A stretch of 64,000 nt of DNA from Acinetobacter sp. ANC 4910 (lineage in GTDB: Bacteria > Pseudomonadota > Gammaproteobacteria > Pseudomonadales > Moraxellaceae): the NCBI RefSeq assembly GCF_004331035.1, contig NZ_SJNT01000004.1, forward strand, positions 124,001 through 188,000. The letters run 5' to 3'. Below are positions 35,917-44,568 of the stretch, piece after piece. The notes below the pieces were generated by a model. The model saw nothing but the letters and a program-made list of their open reading frames with translations, was not told the origin of the DNA and did no database searches. Numbering within the stretch: position 1 is the stretch's first letter; each line of letters begins with the position of its first letter. A program made the position numbers and the translations under genes.

Positions 35917-36582
35917 TTAACCTTCCTGATTCATTCGATAGCCTAGACCTCGAACTGTTTTAATCAAACTAGAGCCTATTTTCTTACGTAATTGATAAAT
36001 AAATACCTCTATGGCATTACTTTCAATTTCTTCGCCCCACGCATATAGCGACTCTTCGAGTTGTTCTCGGGTCACAATATGTTCAGGTTTTTGCATTAAT
36101 TTATATAAAATCTGAAATTCTTTCGCGGTGAGATGGATCACCTGCCCATTTTGCTGAACAACCTTGGCTTGTGGATCCAGTTGTAAATTGGCAAAAGATA
36201 CATACTGACCTGTAGATGATTGCTGCAAACGTAATTGAGCACGGACTCGCGCTGATAATTCTTCCAAGCTAAACGGTTTGACCAAATAGTCATTGGCCCC
36301 TAAATCTAAACCTTCAACACGGTCATGAATGCTGTCTCTTGCCGTAATAAAAATGACAGGAATACCTTGCTGCCGTGTTCTTATGGTTTTGAGAATGTCA
36401 TCTCCCGTGGCTTGCGGTAAACCTCGATCCAACAAAACACAGTCATATTGATGCTGTTGTATGGCATGAATCGCGTAATCCCCACGGTCAACCCAATCTA
36501 CACTATAACCGTCCATTTCTAACCAAGTTTTAATACTCTCGGCTTGGGAATAATCATCTTCAGCTAATAATATACGCATCAT
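35917..36582 (-). CDS. Response regulator, QseB/OmpR family
   Basis: A 221-residue regulator. The receiver domain has Asp-Asp near residues 9-10, the phospho-accepting Asp in Val-Leu-Leu-Asp-Arg-Gly-Leu-Pro near 52, and Lys in Leu-Val-Lys-Pro-Phe-Ser near 102. The C-terminal winged helix has Leu-Thr-Ala-Lys-Glu-Phe-Gln-Ile-Leu and Thr-Val-Arg-Gly-Leu-Gly-Tyr-Arg. It is transcribed with the kinase. Such regulators control envelope, motility or lipid A genes; the regulon here is not visible. Confidence 0.9.
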   Translation of the reverse strand: MMRILLAEDDYSQAESIKTWLEMDGYSVDWVDRGDYAIHAIQQHQYDCVLLDRGLPQATGDDILKTIRTRQQGIPVIFITARDSIHDRVEGLDLGANDYLVKPFSLEELSARVRAQLRLQQSSTGQYVSFANLQLDPQAKVVQQNGQVIHLTAKEFQILYKLMQKPEHIVTREQLEESLYAWGEEIESNAIEVFIYQLRKKIGSSLIKTVRGLGYRMNQEG

Positions 36583-36634
36583 GTACTCATATTAGGTGCT
36601 TAATCTCAGCATGCCTTGATCTGGTTTAAAATGC

Positions 36635-36663
36635 AAAAGCCACATGTTTTGCATGTGGCTTTT
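36635..36663 (-). terminator. Hairpin between the BOF gene and the two-component genes
   Basis: AAAAGCCACATG and CATGTGGCTTTT form a 12-bp stem with a 4- to 5-base loop between the BOF stop and the regulator start. On the minus strand it ends in four T, so it may be a leaky terminator that lowers kinase/regulator expression relative to the BOF gene. Confidence 0.7.
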
Positions 36664-36680
36664 GTTCAATGGATGTCTGA

Positions 36681-37046
36681 TTAAAAAGTTAAAGTATTAA
36701 CATCAATTTCAACACGTTTTGTTGGCAGATAATCAACATCGACCTCTCCCGTTAAGGTCACAGGTGTTTTTGCTGATACAGGCTGACCACGCCATAATTC
36801 ATCATCAATATCGACCGTAATACTGCCTGTCTGGTCTTGGAACTGATATTTCTCATCACCCAAAGCTTTGACAACATAGCCTTTTAGTTTTACGGGCGTG
36901 TCATCTTTTAATGTTAATGCCTGCTTGACGGTAATTTGTGTTGGAGCAATCGCCTGCTGATTCACTACTGCTGTATTGGCAAGCGCAAAACTACTCACTG
37001 TAACTACCAAAGCTGCACCTACTGCTATTTTAGAAATTACATTCAT
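36681..37046 (-). CDS. BOF-family exported stress protein (YgiW/YdeI-like)
   Basis: A 121-residue protein with a signal peptide (hydrophobic about 5-22, Ala-Leu-Ala-Asn). The mature domain has Thr-Val-Lys-Gln-Ala-Leu-Thr-Leu-Lys-Asp-Asp-Thr-Pro-Val-Lys-Leu-Lys-Gly-Tyr (in order), Tyr-Gln-Phe-Gln-Asp and Thr-Leu-Thr-Gly-Glu-Val-Asp, the bacterial OB-fold of the YgiW/YdeI/NirD group. E. coli YgiW and YdeI help tolerate stress such as peroxide and cations. It lies directly upstream of the qseBC-like genes, probably in one operon with a hairpin between. Confidence 0.87.
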   Translation of the reverse strand: MNVISKIAVGAALVVTVSSFALANTAVVNQQAIAPTQITVKQALTLKDDTPVKLKGYVVKALGDEKYQFQDQTGSITVDIDDELWRGQPVSAKTPVTLTGEVDVDYLPTKRVEIDVNTLTF

Positions 37047-37219
37047 TACTTCACCCTCACATATTCATGTCTTGATTTGGTTAATGCAATTAAAACAAAA
37101 TAACATGAGTTGAATCTTAAGATGGGCTCAATGCAGCATATTTCAACACAATGAGCAAAACCTAGACCGAATGGTCAAATATAGTGATTCATTTGAATCA
37201 AATAAATAACCAACAAGTC

Positions 37220-38977
37220 CTAATTCAATGGCACGACTCTTAACACTTCTTCTAAAGTGGTCATGCCCGCAATAACTTTACGCGCACCTGCAATACGTAA
37301 AGGTTCAATGCCTTCTTTTTTCGCCTGTTGACGTAACTCATTTAAATTTGCATTTGCACCAATCAATTGCTTGGTGGTTAAACTAAGCGGCATAAATTCG
37401 TAAATACCGACACGACCTTTATATCCTGTATGACGGCATGCTTCACAACCGACGGCGCTATAAACTTTTTCGGGCATTTCCATAATGTAATCAAACGTTA
37501 AATGTTCCCATTCATTTTCATTGATATGACTCTCTTTTTTACAATGTGGACAAAGTTGACGTACCAAGCGCTGTGCTAACACACCAAGAATTGTTGCAGC
37601 AGTCAAAAACGGTTGCACACCTAAATCATGTAAACGGGTCAAGCTCGATGGCGCATCATTGGTATGTAGTGTTGAAAGCACCAAGTGACCCGTTAATGCC
37701 GCCTGAATTGCCATATTGGCTGTATCGTGGTCACGGATTTCCCCCACCATAATAATATCGGGGTCTTGACGCATGAGTGCGCGCACGCCATCAGCAAAAC
37801 CCAGCTCAATGGCTGTGTTCACCTGCATTTGGTTAAAACTCGGTTCCAGCATTTCAATCGGATCTTCAATGGTACATACATTCACTTGATCCGTTGCTAA
37901 CTTCTTCATGGAAGAATATAAAGTCGTGGTTTTTCCCGAACCTGTTGGTCCTGTCACCAAAATAATGCCATGACTATGTGAGGTTAAACTTTGCCAATCG
38001 CTTAACAAGCCGCCTTCAAAACCTAATTGCTCAAAACTACGCACCAAAACTTCAGGATCAAAAATACGAATCACCAACTTTTCACCAAATGCTGTAGGTA
38101 AAGTGGATAAACGTAATTCAGTTTCTTGTCCTTTAGGGGTACGGGTTTTTAAACGTCCATCTTGTGGTTTACGCTTTTCCGCGACATTCATGCGACCCAA
38201 AATCTTAATTCGAGAAATCACAGCCGTCAGGGTATTGGCAGGCATGTTGTAAATGGTATGTAACACTCCATCAATACGAAAACGGACTTTACCCGTATCT
38301 TTACGCGGTTCCATGTGAATATCACTGGCACTTTGTTCAAATGCAAACTGCAAAATCCAATCGACCAATTTCACAATATGCTGATCATTCGCATCAGGGT
38401 TTTGCGTGTCGCCTAATTGCAATAAAGCTTCCACACCCTTATTTTCACGATCATAAGTACCAGACTTCTGCGAGTTCGATACCGCACGACTCACTTGATA
38501 ATATTCGACCAAATACCGCTGCAACTGATCTGGACTGAGCAGCACCCGTTGAATCTTTCTAGGCAACAAACTGCGCTCAAGATTACCGACCCATTCCGTT
38601 TTATAAGGTTGATCCGTCGCAATTAAGATTTCATCAGCTTTCACTTCTACTGCAAGAATTCTGTTACGCACAGCAAACTCTTGCGACATTACATTGGTCA
38701 GCGCACCCACATCCGCTTTGAGAGGATCAATCACATATAAAGGGAGATTAGACTTATCTGCCAACCATTGCATTAAACGATTCAGGGATAAAGTCGCTTG
38801 AGGATGAAGCTGATCTCTTAAATTAAAATTTGCAATCCACTGCAATGGATGCCATCTAAGCTGCTCACGTTGACGGTGCGTCGTTTGTACTAATATTTTT
38901 TCACGCTCATCAATGCGGCCATCTTTAAATAATTGCTCTAAACACCAAGTCGTATCAATTTCAAAATTAAAATTCAT
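37220..38977 (-). CDS. gspE: Type II secretion ATPase GspE
   Basis: A 585-residue GspE/PilB-family hexameric ATPase that powers pseudopilus assembly. An N-terminal MshEN-like domain (about 90-170) is followed by the ATPase: Ala-Ser-Asp-Ile-His-Met-Glu-Pro, Walker A Gly-Pro-Thr-Gly-Ser-Gly-Lys-Thr-Thr near 345, the Asp box Ile-Glu-Asp-Pro-Ile-Glu, Walker B Asp-Pro-Asp-Ile-Ile-Met-Val-Gly-Glu-Ile-Arg-Asp, the His box, and a tetracysteine zinc motif (Cys-Pro-His-Cys ... Cys-Glu-Ala-Cys) near 480-520. No other gsp gene is adjacent; dispersed T2SS genes are usual in Acinetobacter. The ATG after GAGG is preferred to the TTG at 38992. Confidence 0.88.
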   Translation of the reverse strand: MNFNFEIDTTWCLEQLFKDGRIDEREKILVQTTHRQREQLRWHPLQWIANFNLRDQLHPQATLSLNRLMQWLADKSNLPLYVIDPLKADVGALTNVMSQEFAVRNRILAVEVKADEILIATDQPYKTEWVGNLERSLLPRKIQRVLLSPDQLQRYLVEYYQVSRAVSNSQKSGTYDRENKGVEALLQLGDTQNPDANDQHIVKLVDWILQFAFEQSASDIHMEPRKDTGKVRFRIDGVLHTIYNMPANTLTAVISRIKILGRMNVAEKRKPQDGRLKTRTPKGQETELRLSTLPTAFGEKLVIRIFDPEVLVRSFEQLGFEGGLLSDWQSLTSHSHGIILVTGPTGSGKTTTLYSSMKKLATDQVNVCTIEDPIEMLEPSFNQMQVNTAIELGFADGVRALMRQDPDIIMVGEIRDHDTANMAIQAALTGHLVLSTLHTNDAPSSLTRLHDLGVQPFLTAATILGVLAQRLVRQLCPHCKKESHINENEWEHLTFDYIMEMPEKVYSAVGCEACRHTGYKGRVGIYEFMPLSLTTKQLIGANANLNELRQQAKKEGIEPLRIAGARKVIAGMTTLEEVLRVVPLN

Positions 38978-39231
38978 TATTCTAAGCCTCAATTTCTAGC
39001 GACACTATAACAGACTTTATTTCTGGGATGTTTATTGACTTAAATCGTTAAAACTACTGATTAATATATTGATATCTCCAAATTGATTTTTTTAATCTTG
39101 GTGAGGTAGTTCATAGTTTCTGTCTGAATTATGGTATAAAGAATAAAATACCTTCGGTTAGGGGGGAAAGCATAAAAAAATTCATTCTTCACATAAATAT
39201 AGATCAACAATAACAAGGTTTTAAATTACTC

Positions 39232-40491
39232 ATGTCCAATCTCCTCTTTAATCTGACCTTAGAACAGGCATCTTTTCAAGAACTGCTGACTATGATGGCG
39301 GTTGCTTTGGGCTGTGGCTTAGTGATTGGATTAGAACGAGAAAGAAGCAAACAACGTGAAAACCCCAACAGTTTTGCAGGTGTACGCTCTTTTGCTATCT
39401 GTGCCTTAATGGGGGCTCTGTGTTTTGCCTTGGGCCCGATCATTGGTATTGTGGGTGCCATAATTATTGGGGCAATAACAGTATTTTCACTTCGGAACCA
39501 AGTAGATGACCCAGGTGTAACAACTGAATTAGCCTTTGTGATGACTTATTTTATCGGGGCACTTTGTATCTGGCATGCGCCTTTCGCAGCAGGGTTATCA
39601 GTCATACTCACCATCATTTTAATGCTAAAACACCCAATTCATGGCTTTGCTAGTCAATGGATAACGGAACGAGAATTTCGAGATGGTCTATTCTTGCTGG
39701 CTCTGATTTTGGTTGCATTGCCGCTAACACCCAACACGCCACTTTGGGGGACGGTATTAAACCCCCACATTATTCTTAAACTACTGGCTTTAATTCTTGC
39801 TGTTCAAGCACTTGCTCACATTGCAAAACGCTTACTCTCTGCCCAGAATGCACTCATTTTGTCTGCATTAGCCTCTGGTTTTGTATCAAGTACCGCCACG
39901 ATTGCCAGCTTAGGTATGGAAGTGCGTGCAGGACGTGCTGAAGCCGTACCCAATGCAGGTGCTGCATTACTATCTTGCGTAGCTACCCTTTTACAACTCC
40001 TCCTCATCGTCGCAGGGATTAATTTAAATTGGTTCAAGCTAATTATTCTTCCAGCATTCGTAGCCATGAGTATTCTAATACTGTGGGGACTGTGGCTCAT
40101 GCGTAAAACTAAACCCTCTACTCCAATAGAACATCCAGATGGGCGCATGTTTAGCCTTAAAGAAGCTGCAATTATTGCAGCAACGCTCACAATTATTCAG
40201 GCAGGCGTTTATGGCTTAAGTTTACTCTTAGGCGATGTAGGCTTAATTATAGGGACGCTTTTAGCATCTTTATTTGAAATCCATGCCGCAATGGCTGCAA
40301 TTGTTGTACAAGGGGATCCCGCCAATCACACTCTTGTCTATGCCCTCATTTTAGGAATGGTGACCCATGCAGTCGCCAAATCTATCAATGCAAGCCTCAC
40401 AGGAGGAGGTAAATATGCCCTAGCCTTTGCACCTGCTCAAATTTTACATATGTTGGTTTTTATTTTGATTTTATGGTGGATGATTTCTTAA
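39232..40491 (+). CDS. MgtC/SapB-family membrane protein with DUF4010
   Basis: A 419-residue inner-membrane protein with about ten or more hydrophobic segments. The N-terminal MgtC/SapB part contains Gly-Leu-Val-Ile-Gly-Leu-Glu-Arg-Glu-Arg near residues 28-38 and Gly-Val-Arg-Ser-Phe-Ala. The C-terminal DUF4010 part contains Leu-Ala-Ser-Gly-Phe-Val-Ser-Ser-Thr-Ala-Thr and Leu-Thr-Gly-Gly-Gly-Lys. Function unknown; MgtC relatives act in Mg2+ or ATP-synthase homeostasis. It is a single gene. Confidence 0.88.
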   Translation: MSNLLFNLTLEQASFQELLTMMAVALGCGLVIGLERERSKQRENPNSFAGVRSFAICALMGALCFALGPIIGIVGAIIIGAITVFSLRNQVDDPGVTTELAFVMTYFIGALCIWHAPFAAGLSVILTIILMLKHPIHGFASQWITEREFRDGLFLLALILVALPLTPNTPLWGTVLNPHIILKLLALILAVQALAHIAKRLLSAQNALILSALASGFVSSTATIASLGMEVRAGRAEAVPNAGAALLSCVATLLQLLLIVAGINLNWFKLIILPAFVAMSILILWGLWLMRKTKPSTPIEHPDGRMFSLKEAAIIAATLTIIQAGVYGLSLLLGDVGLIIGTLLASLFEIHAAMAAIVVQGDPANHTLVYALILGMVTHAVAKSINASLTGGGKYALAFAPAQILHMLVFILILWWMIS

Positions 40492-40744
40492 ATAATTCTA
40501 TGTATATTATTGAGCCTATTCCATTAAAAGCAGGATTTAGACTCACATTTGGCAAAATCCTTTATTTTATAAAAATAGTAATAATTAAGATGGTACACAT
40601 TAATTATTTTAAACGAGACTTAACTCGCATTTTAAATCGATTCATTTTTGCATTATGGTGTGATACAACCAATTATTAATTAAGAATCATTTAAAATAAT
40701 ACCTGAACTTATTTCCTTATTTTCTGTTGTCAAAGGTTCGTGCA

Positions 40745-41677
40745 ATGAACGACATTGGTTTTAAAAGCTTTCATGATGCAGGACAAGCTGTTCTTAATTT
40801 TTTATATCAACGCTTTGGTTTTGGTCTTTGGATGATTACCCGTGTTGAAGGTGAAGACTGGATTATCTTACAAACAGAAGATCATGCTTATGATGTACAT
40901 GCGGGGCAAGTATTTAATTGGGCCGATTCATTTTGTTCTCAGATGGTCTTGGGCAATGGTCCTAAAATTGCCCCGCTATCCGATGATATCCCCGCTTATC
41001 GCCAAGCACCCATTGCACAACAACTCAAAATTAAAGCCTATATTGGTCAACCACTAACCAAAGAAGACGGCAGTCTATTTGGAACTTTATGCGCGATTGA
41101 TCCAGAACCAAAATCTGAAAGCCTTAAAGAAGAGCAAAATTTAATTGAGTTACTGGGAGATTTACTCAGTCAAATCTTACAAACTGAACTGAGAGAAATT
41201 GAGCAAACCCGTAAAAATGAACGCTTACAAGCAGAAGCTCTGCGTGATCCACTCACAGGTCTATATAACCGTCGGGCTTGGGATCAGTTTATCCTTGCAG
41301 AGGAAGAACGTTGCCAACTCTATGGGCATCATGCCACCGTCTTTATGCTAGATTTAAACGATCTCAAATTCATGAATGATGCACACGGACATGCTGCTGG
41401 TGATGAACTCATTCGTCAAACAGCAGTCGTCTTAACCAAAAGTTGCCGTAATACCGATATCATTGCACGTTTGGGTGGAGATGAGTTTGCAATATTGACC
41501 GTAGAAAATGACTTAGAATCTTCCCAAGCTCACCAAGAACGAATTATTCACAATCTCTACAGCAAACAAATTAGTGCAGCAATTGGCTTTGCACTCCGTG
41601 ACCCAAGTGATGGCATTCTGGCTGCCTGCTTACAAGCAGACAAAAATATGTACCAAGATAAACTCAAGCGCAACTAA
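40745..41677 (+). CDS. GAF-GGDEF diguanylate cyclase
   Basis: A 310-residue protein. An N-terminal GAF domain (about 10-150; Phe-Cys-Ser-Gln-Met-Val, Ala-Tyr-Ile-Gly-Gln-Pro-Leu, Gly-Thr-Leu-Cys-Ala-Ile-Asp) is followed by a short coiled coil and a GGDEF domain (Asp-Pro-Leu-Thr-Gly-Leu-Tyr-Asn-Arg-Arg, Asp-Leu-Asn-Asp-Leu-Lys-Phe-Met-Asn-Asp, Arg-Leu-Gly-Gly-Asp-Glu-Phe). The active-site signature is intact, so cyclic-di-GMP synthesis is expected. No Arg-x-x-Asp inhibitory site is evident. The ATG at 40745 with AAGG upstream is preferred over the TTG at 40727. It ends 5 bases from the convergent trmO. Confidence 0.92.
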   Translation: MNDIGFKSFHDAGQAVLNFLYQRFGFGLWMITRVEGEDWIILQTEDHAYDVHAGQVFNWADSFCSQMVLGNGPKIAPLSDDIPAYRQAPIAQQLKIKAYIGQPLTKEDGSLFGTLCAIDPEPKSESLKEEQNLIELLGDLLSQILQTELREIEQTRKNERLQAEALRDPLTGLYNRRAWDQFILAEEERCQLYGHHATVFMLDLNDLKFMNDAHGHAAGDELIRQTAVVLTKSCRNTDIIARLGGDEFAILTVENDLESSQAHQERIIHNLYSKQISAAIGFALRDPSDGILAACLQADKNMYQDKLKRN

Positions 41678-41682
41678 GCAGT

Positions 41683-42399
41683 TTAAATGGATTCTAAGGT
41701 AATCACCTCTAAGCTTTGACCCTGAATGACAAAACTTACATCTAGCTGAGCAAATTTCATTTTATAAATTCGCTCACTATCTTCTTGATAAGCGGGTCGT
41801 GGGTCTAATGACAATACCTGATCTAATTCTTCAAATCGTGCTTGAGTTGTAAACTGCTGTGCCAACAAGCGCTGCTTTTCTAATAAGGCTAACTTGGACC
41901 AATGTACCTTCATTCGCCTTGGTTCTTGTTGTGCATAACCGCTTTGTGCCTCAAATACAGCATCAGAATAATGAATATAGGGTTTAATATCTAGAATCGG
42001 GGTTCCATCTAACAAATCACTCCCTGTGAGATAAACTCTGACTGACTTCCCTTCTTTTTTTACGGCTTGTAACTGTACAACGGATAATCCTATCGGTGCA
42101 GGTCGATACATGCTGCGTGTCGCAAAAACCCCTATTTTCTTATTTCCACCTAAACGTGGTGGACGAACTTGTGCACGGAACTGGTCTTTTTTATGCTGAT
42201 TCTTATTGTCATGAAACTGCCAGACCAACCATAGATGACTAAATTCTTCAATCCCTTCAAATGCAGCCAGATCATTATAAGGCGCTTGCATCTCTATATA
42301 AGACTGCACTTGAACCAAATTGGGCTGTCGTGGAATTCCAAATTTTTCCTGATATGGTGAGTGCATAATTCCAATAATGGGTAGCTGAATTTCAGACAT
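41683..42399 (-). CDS. trmO: tRNA m6t6A37 methyltransferase TrmO
   Basis: A 238-residue SAM enzyme that methylates N6-threonylcarbamoyladenosine-37 in tRNA-Thr. The N-terminal beta-barrel TsaA/UPF0066 domain has Ile-Gly-Ile-Met-His-Ser-Pro-Tyr, Phe-Gly-Ile-Pro-Arg-Gln-Pro, Arg-Pro-Pro-Arg-Leu-Gly-Gly, Gly-Val-Phe-Ala-Thr-Arg-Ser-Met-Tyr-Arg-Pro-x-Pro-Ile-Gly-Leu-Ser and Asp-Gly-Thr-Pro-Ile-Leu-Asp-Ile-Lys-Pro-Tyr. The C-terminal half is the TrmO-specific extension with Asp-Pro-Arg-Pro-Ala-Tyr. The internal ATG is preferred to the TTG at 42423. Confidence 0.92.
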   Translation of the reverse strand: MSEIQLPIIGIMHSPYQEKFGIPRQPNLVQVQSYIEMQAPYNDLAAFEGIEEFSHLWLVWQFHDNKNQHKKDQFRAQVRPPRLGGNKKIGVFATRSMYRPAPIGLSVVQLQAVKKEGKSVRVYLTGSDLLDGTPILDIKPYIHYSDAVFEAQSGYAQQEPRRMKVHWSKLALLEKQRLLAQQFTTQARFEELDQVLSLDPRPAYQEDSERIYKMKFAQLDVSFVIQGQSLEVITLESI

Positions 42400-42504
42400 A
42401 ATCACTTTTTCTGATAAGTTCAATTAAATATATTCAGTTTATCGAGAATGATTTTAGATTAGAATAGCAAGCTGTTCTAATTTGATAATTTATTGAGACC
42501 TTTC

Positions 42505-43284
42505 ATGGCTGCTTTTAACGTCGAAAAGATTACTCACGTACACCACTGGAATGACACGCTCTTCAGTTTTAAGACGACACGTGACACCGCATTACGTTTT
42601 AAAAATGGTCAATTTGTGATGATTGGTCTTGAAGTCAATGGTAAGCCTCTTATGCGTGCTTACTCTATTGCAAGTGCAAATTATGAAGAAGAACTTGAGT
42701 TTTTCTCAATTAAAGTACCCGATGGCCCTTTAACTTCTATTTTACAACAAGTCAAAGTTGGCGATGAGATTTTAGTTTCTAAAAAGCCAACAGGTACCTT
42801 GGTTCTTGATGACTTAAACCCTGGTAAGAATTTATATCTTCTTTCTTCAGGTACAGGTCTTGCACCATTCTTGTCGACTATTCGTGACCCTGAAACGTAC
42901 GAACGCTTTGAAAAAGTCATTGTTGTACATGGTACACGCTTCATTTCTGAATTGGCTTACCAAGACCTTATTCTGAATGAGTTACCAAACAACGAATTTT
43001 TTGAAGAACTTGGCATTAAAGACAAGTTAGTGTACTACCCAACAGTTACCCGTGAAGAATATCCAAACCAAGGGCGTGTTACCACAGTCATTGAAACTGG
43101 CGAAATTTTTGAAAAAATTGGTTTACCCCGTTTCAACCCAGAAACTGACCGTGCAATGCTTTGTGGTAGCCCAGCATTCCTTGATGATGTCGTTGCACTT
43201 TTAGATCAACATGGTCTTAAAGAATCACCACGTATGGGTGTTCTTGGCGATTATGTGATTGAACGCGCATTTGTTGAGAAATAA
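42505..43284 (+). CDS. fpr: Ferredoxin-NADP+ reductase
   Basis: A 259-residue FAD enzyme that exchanges electrons between NADPH and ferredoxin or flavodoxin, part of oxidative-stress and Fe-S maintenance. FAD motif Arg-Ala-Tyr-Ser-Ile-Ala-Ser near residue 52, NADP site Gly-Thr-Gly-Leu-Ala-Pro-Phe near 117, Val-His-Gly-Thr-Arg, Met-Leu-Cys-Gly-Ser-Pro near 220, and a C-terminal Glu-Arg-Ala-Phe-Val-Glu-Lys tail typical of bacterial FPRs. The frame is open up to a TTG at 42493, but the ATG gives the conserved Met-Ala-Ala-Phe-Asn-Val. A strong terminator follows. Confidence 0.94.
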   Translation: MAAFNVEKITHVHHWNDTLFSFKTTRDTALRFKNGQFVMIGLEVNGKPLMRAYSIASANYEEELEFFSIKVPDGPLTSILQQVKVGDEILVSKKPTGTLVLDDLNPGKNLYLLSSGTGLAPFLSTIRDPETYERFEKVIVVHGTRFISELAYQDLILNELPNNEFFEELGIKDKLVYYPTVTREEYPNQGRVTTVIETGEIFEKIGLPRFNPETDRAMLCGSPAFLDDVVALLDQHGLKESPRMGVLGDYVIERAFVEK

Positions 43285-43300
43285 TCTTCTTTTTAAGTTA

Positions 43301-43329
43301 AAACCGAGGGAATCCCTCGGTTTTTTTTA
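43301..43329 (+). terminator. Terminator of fpr
   Basis: AAACCGAGGGA and TCCCTCGGTTT pair and are followed by more T. Confidence 0.92.
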
Positions 43330-43422
43330 TTTTTCAGTAAGTTAATTTTTACTTAAAATGTGTAATTTTTAACCTAAAGCGCAAAATTTCGTCATAAATT
43401 CCAATAAATCGACTAAAAAGTG

Positions 43423-43478
43423 TTGTCGAGATCAACAAAAGCACCTATAATTCGAATCAAGAACAGACAGGTCTGTCT
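43423..43478 (+). promoter_or_regulatory. Promoter with overlapping palindromic operator
   Basis: TTGTCG (43423-43428) and TATAAT (43446-43451) are 17 bases apart, a near-ideal sigma-70 promoter. Just past the expected start point lies AGACAG-GT-CTGTCT (43465-43478), a perfect 6-2-6 palindrome of the kind bound by TetR-family dimers. No coding gene follows within 250 bases on this strand; the promoter points into the structured RNA candidate. Confidence 0.7.
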
Positions 43479-43695
43479 ATTTCTGTATGTGACTTTGTTG
43501 AGCTGATGTAATTTATAATCAATCCAGAGGGTACTTTATAATAATTATAATAAACGATATAAGAAAGGAGATTTTAAGCTCCTCTAAAACATTAATATTT
43601 TAGACAGCTTCTGCTCGGGGCCGACTAAAATATTAATATCAGGGAACTATCAGCGAGGCGTGAATACCATTTATGGTATTCACGCTTTTTTATTT
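43458..43695 (+). ncRNA. Candidate structured small RNA
   Basis: Between fpr and the convergent TetR gene there is no open frame, but there is strong structure. A small hairpin (AGGAG/CTCCT near 43566-43583) comes first. A 13-bp perfect stem follows (ATTAATATTTTAG at 43591-43603 with CTAAAATATTAAT at 43625-43637) closing a 21-base loop that contains CTCGGGGCC. After it come the single-stranded TCAGGGAACTATCAGC and a strong intrinsic terminator. A good promoter lies at 43423-43451, and a second AT-rich TATAAT at about 43537-43555 could give a shorter transcript of about 140 bases. The exact 5' end is inferred. Confidence 0.6.
43658..43692 (+). terminator. Terminator of the small RNA
   Basis: GCGTGAATACCA and TGGTATTCACGC form a 12-bp stem with a 4- to 5-base loop, followed by six T on the plus strand. 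The minus strand has no T-run here, so it serves the plus-strand transcript. Confidence 0.88.
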
Positions 43696-43742
43696 GGATG
43701 CCAGCTCTAATTACTTCACTTATCCGTTAAATGAAAGTCTAT

Positions 43743-44309
43743 TTAGACTTCCATAAGCTCAAGCTGAATCAGCTTATAGACTCGTTTCCAATACTCATCA
43801 ATTTTAACTAAGTTCTTGTCCATTTGAGCTTGTATGGTCATACCATCCAAAATACTTGCCAATAGGCTAGCAAGCTGAAAAGACTGGGCGATCCCTAATT
43901 TTTCCAGTGCAACCCGGATACGTTCAGTCAACCACTCTTTGTATTCCATTGCAGGTTGCATGGTTGAAGGATAAACCTTGGAAACCTCCTCAACTGCTTT
44001 TTGAAACATACATCCATTAAAATCGTCCATCTGAAACCAAGCGTGGTACCAGTAAAAAATGGTTTTAATATGGTCTAAATATTCTTCAGCCCGACACTGA
44101 GCAATTGCTGCATCTAAAGATTCTTGTAAGTTCATATTTCTACGGTGTAAGCACTCTTCAATTAGTTTCGCTTTAGAAGGAAAATATTTATAGAATGTCA
44201 TTTTAGCGACACCCGATTCACTAATAATTCGATCAATCCCAATCGAGTTATAGCTATAAGAATTGAAAAGATGAAGCGCAGTACTAATAATGTCGTCTTT
44301 CTTGGACAT
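43743..44309 (-). CDS. TetR-family transcriptional regulator
   Basis: A 188-residue repressor. The N-terminal helix-turn-helix runs Lys-Asp-Asp-Ile-Ile-Ser-Thr-Ala-Leu-His-Leu-Phe, Ile-Gly-Ile-Asp-Arg-Ile-Ile, Ser-Gly-Val-Ala-Lys-Met-Thr-Phe-Tyr-Lys-Tyr-Phe-Pro-Ser-Lys. The rest is the helical ligand-binding domain, ending in an amphipathic helix. It is divergent from the diiron-protein gene, with an inverted repeat between (44436-44455), and convergent with the small RNA candidate, whose promoter carries a TetR-like palindrome. The ligand is unknown. Confidence 0.93.
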   Translation of the reverse strand: MSKKDDIISTALHLFNSYSYNSIGIDRIISESGVAKMTFYKYFPSKAKLIEECLHRRNMNLQESLDAAIAQCRAEEYLDHIKTIFYWYHAWFQMDDFNGCMFQKAVEEVSKVYPSTMQPAMEYKEWLTERIRVALEKLGIAQSFQLASLLASILDGMTIQAQMDKNLVKIDEYWKRVYKLIQLELMEV

Positions 44310-44435
44310 GCTATTTACCTACCAAACTTATCTTTAAGCAGAAGTGGGTCAAAATGAAATAAAAAAAGGGCATCTTTTTTAAATAAAAAACATATGAGTT
44401 ACATTATATCATTATTTAAATGTGATGACTGAGTT

Positions 44436-44470
44436 CATACGTAAAGTTTCGTATGTGTCTATTCTATAAT
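44436..44470 (+). promoter_or_regulatory. Inverted repeat and -10 box before the diiron-protein gene
   Basis: CATACG (44436-44441) and CGTATG (44450-44455) form a 6-8-6 inverted repeat. TATAAT follows at 44465-44470, so the repeat covers the expected -35 region. It is a likely site for the divergent TetR protein. Confidence 0.5.
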
Positions 44471-44568
44471 AATAAATCAATAAAAGTGAAGCATGCTGTA
44501 TAAATCTTTATAGCATATTTAACTTTTTTTTAATATGATTAAATCATTCAAAATCTGACATCTCGAAC

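Noticed and set aside
40473-40679. 68-codon open frame after the MgtC-like gene
   Set aside because: It starts inside the previous gene, is Ile/Phe-rich as expected from AT-rich non-coding DNA, and has no ribosome-binding site.
43441-43460. TTCGAATC resembling a tRNA T-loop
   Set aside because: No acceptor, D or anticodon stem around it; it overlaps the -10 box of the small RNA promoter.
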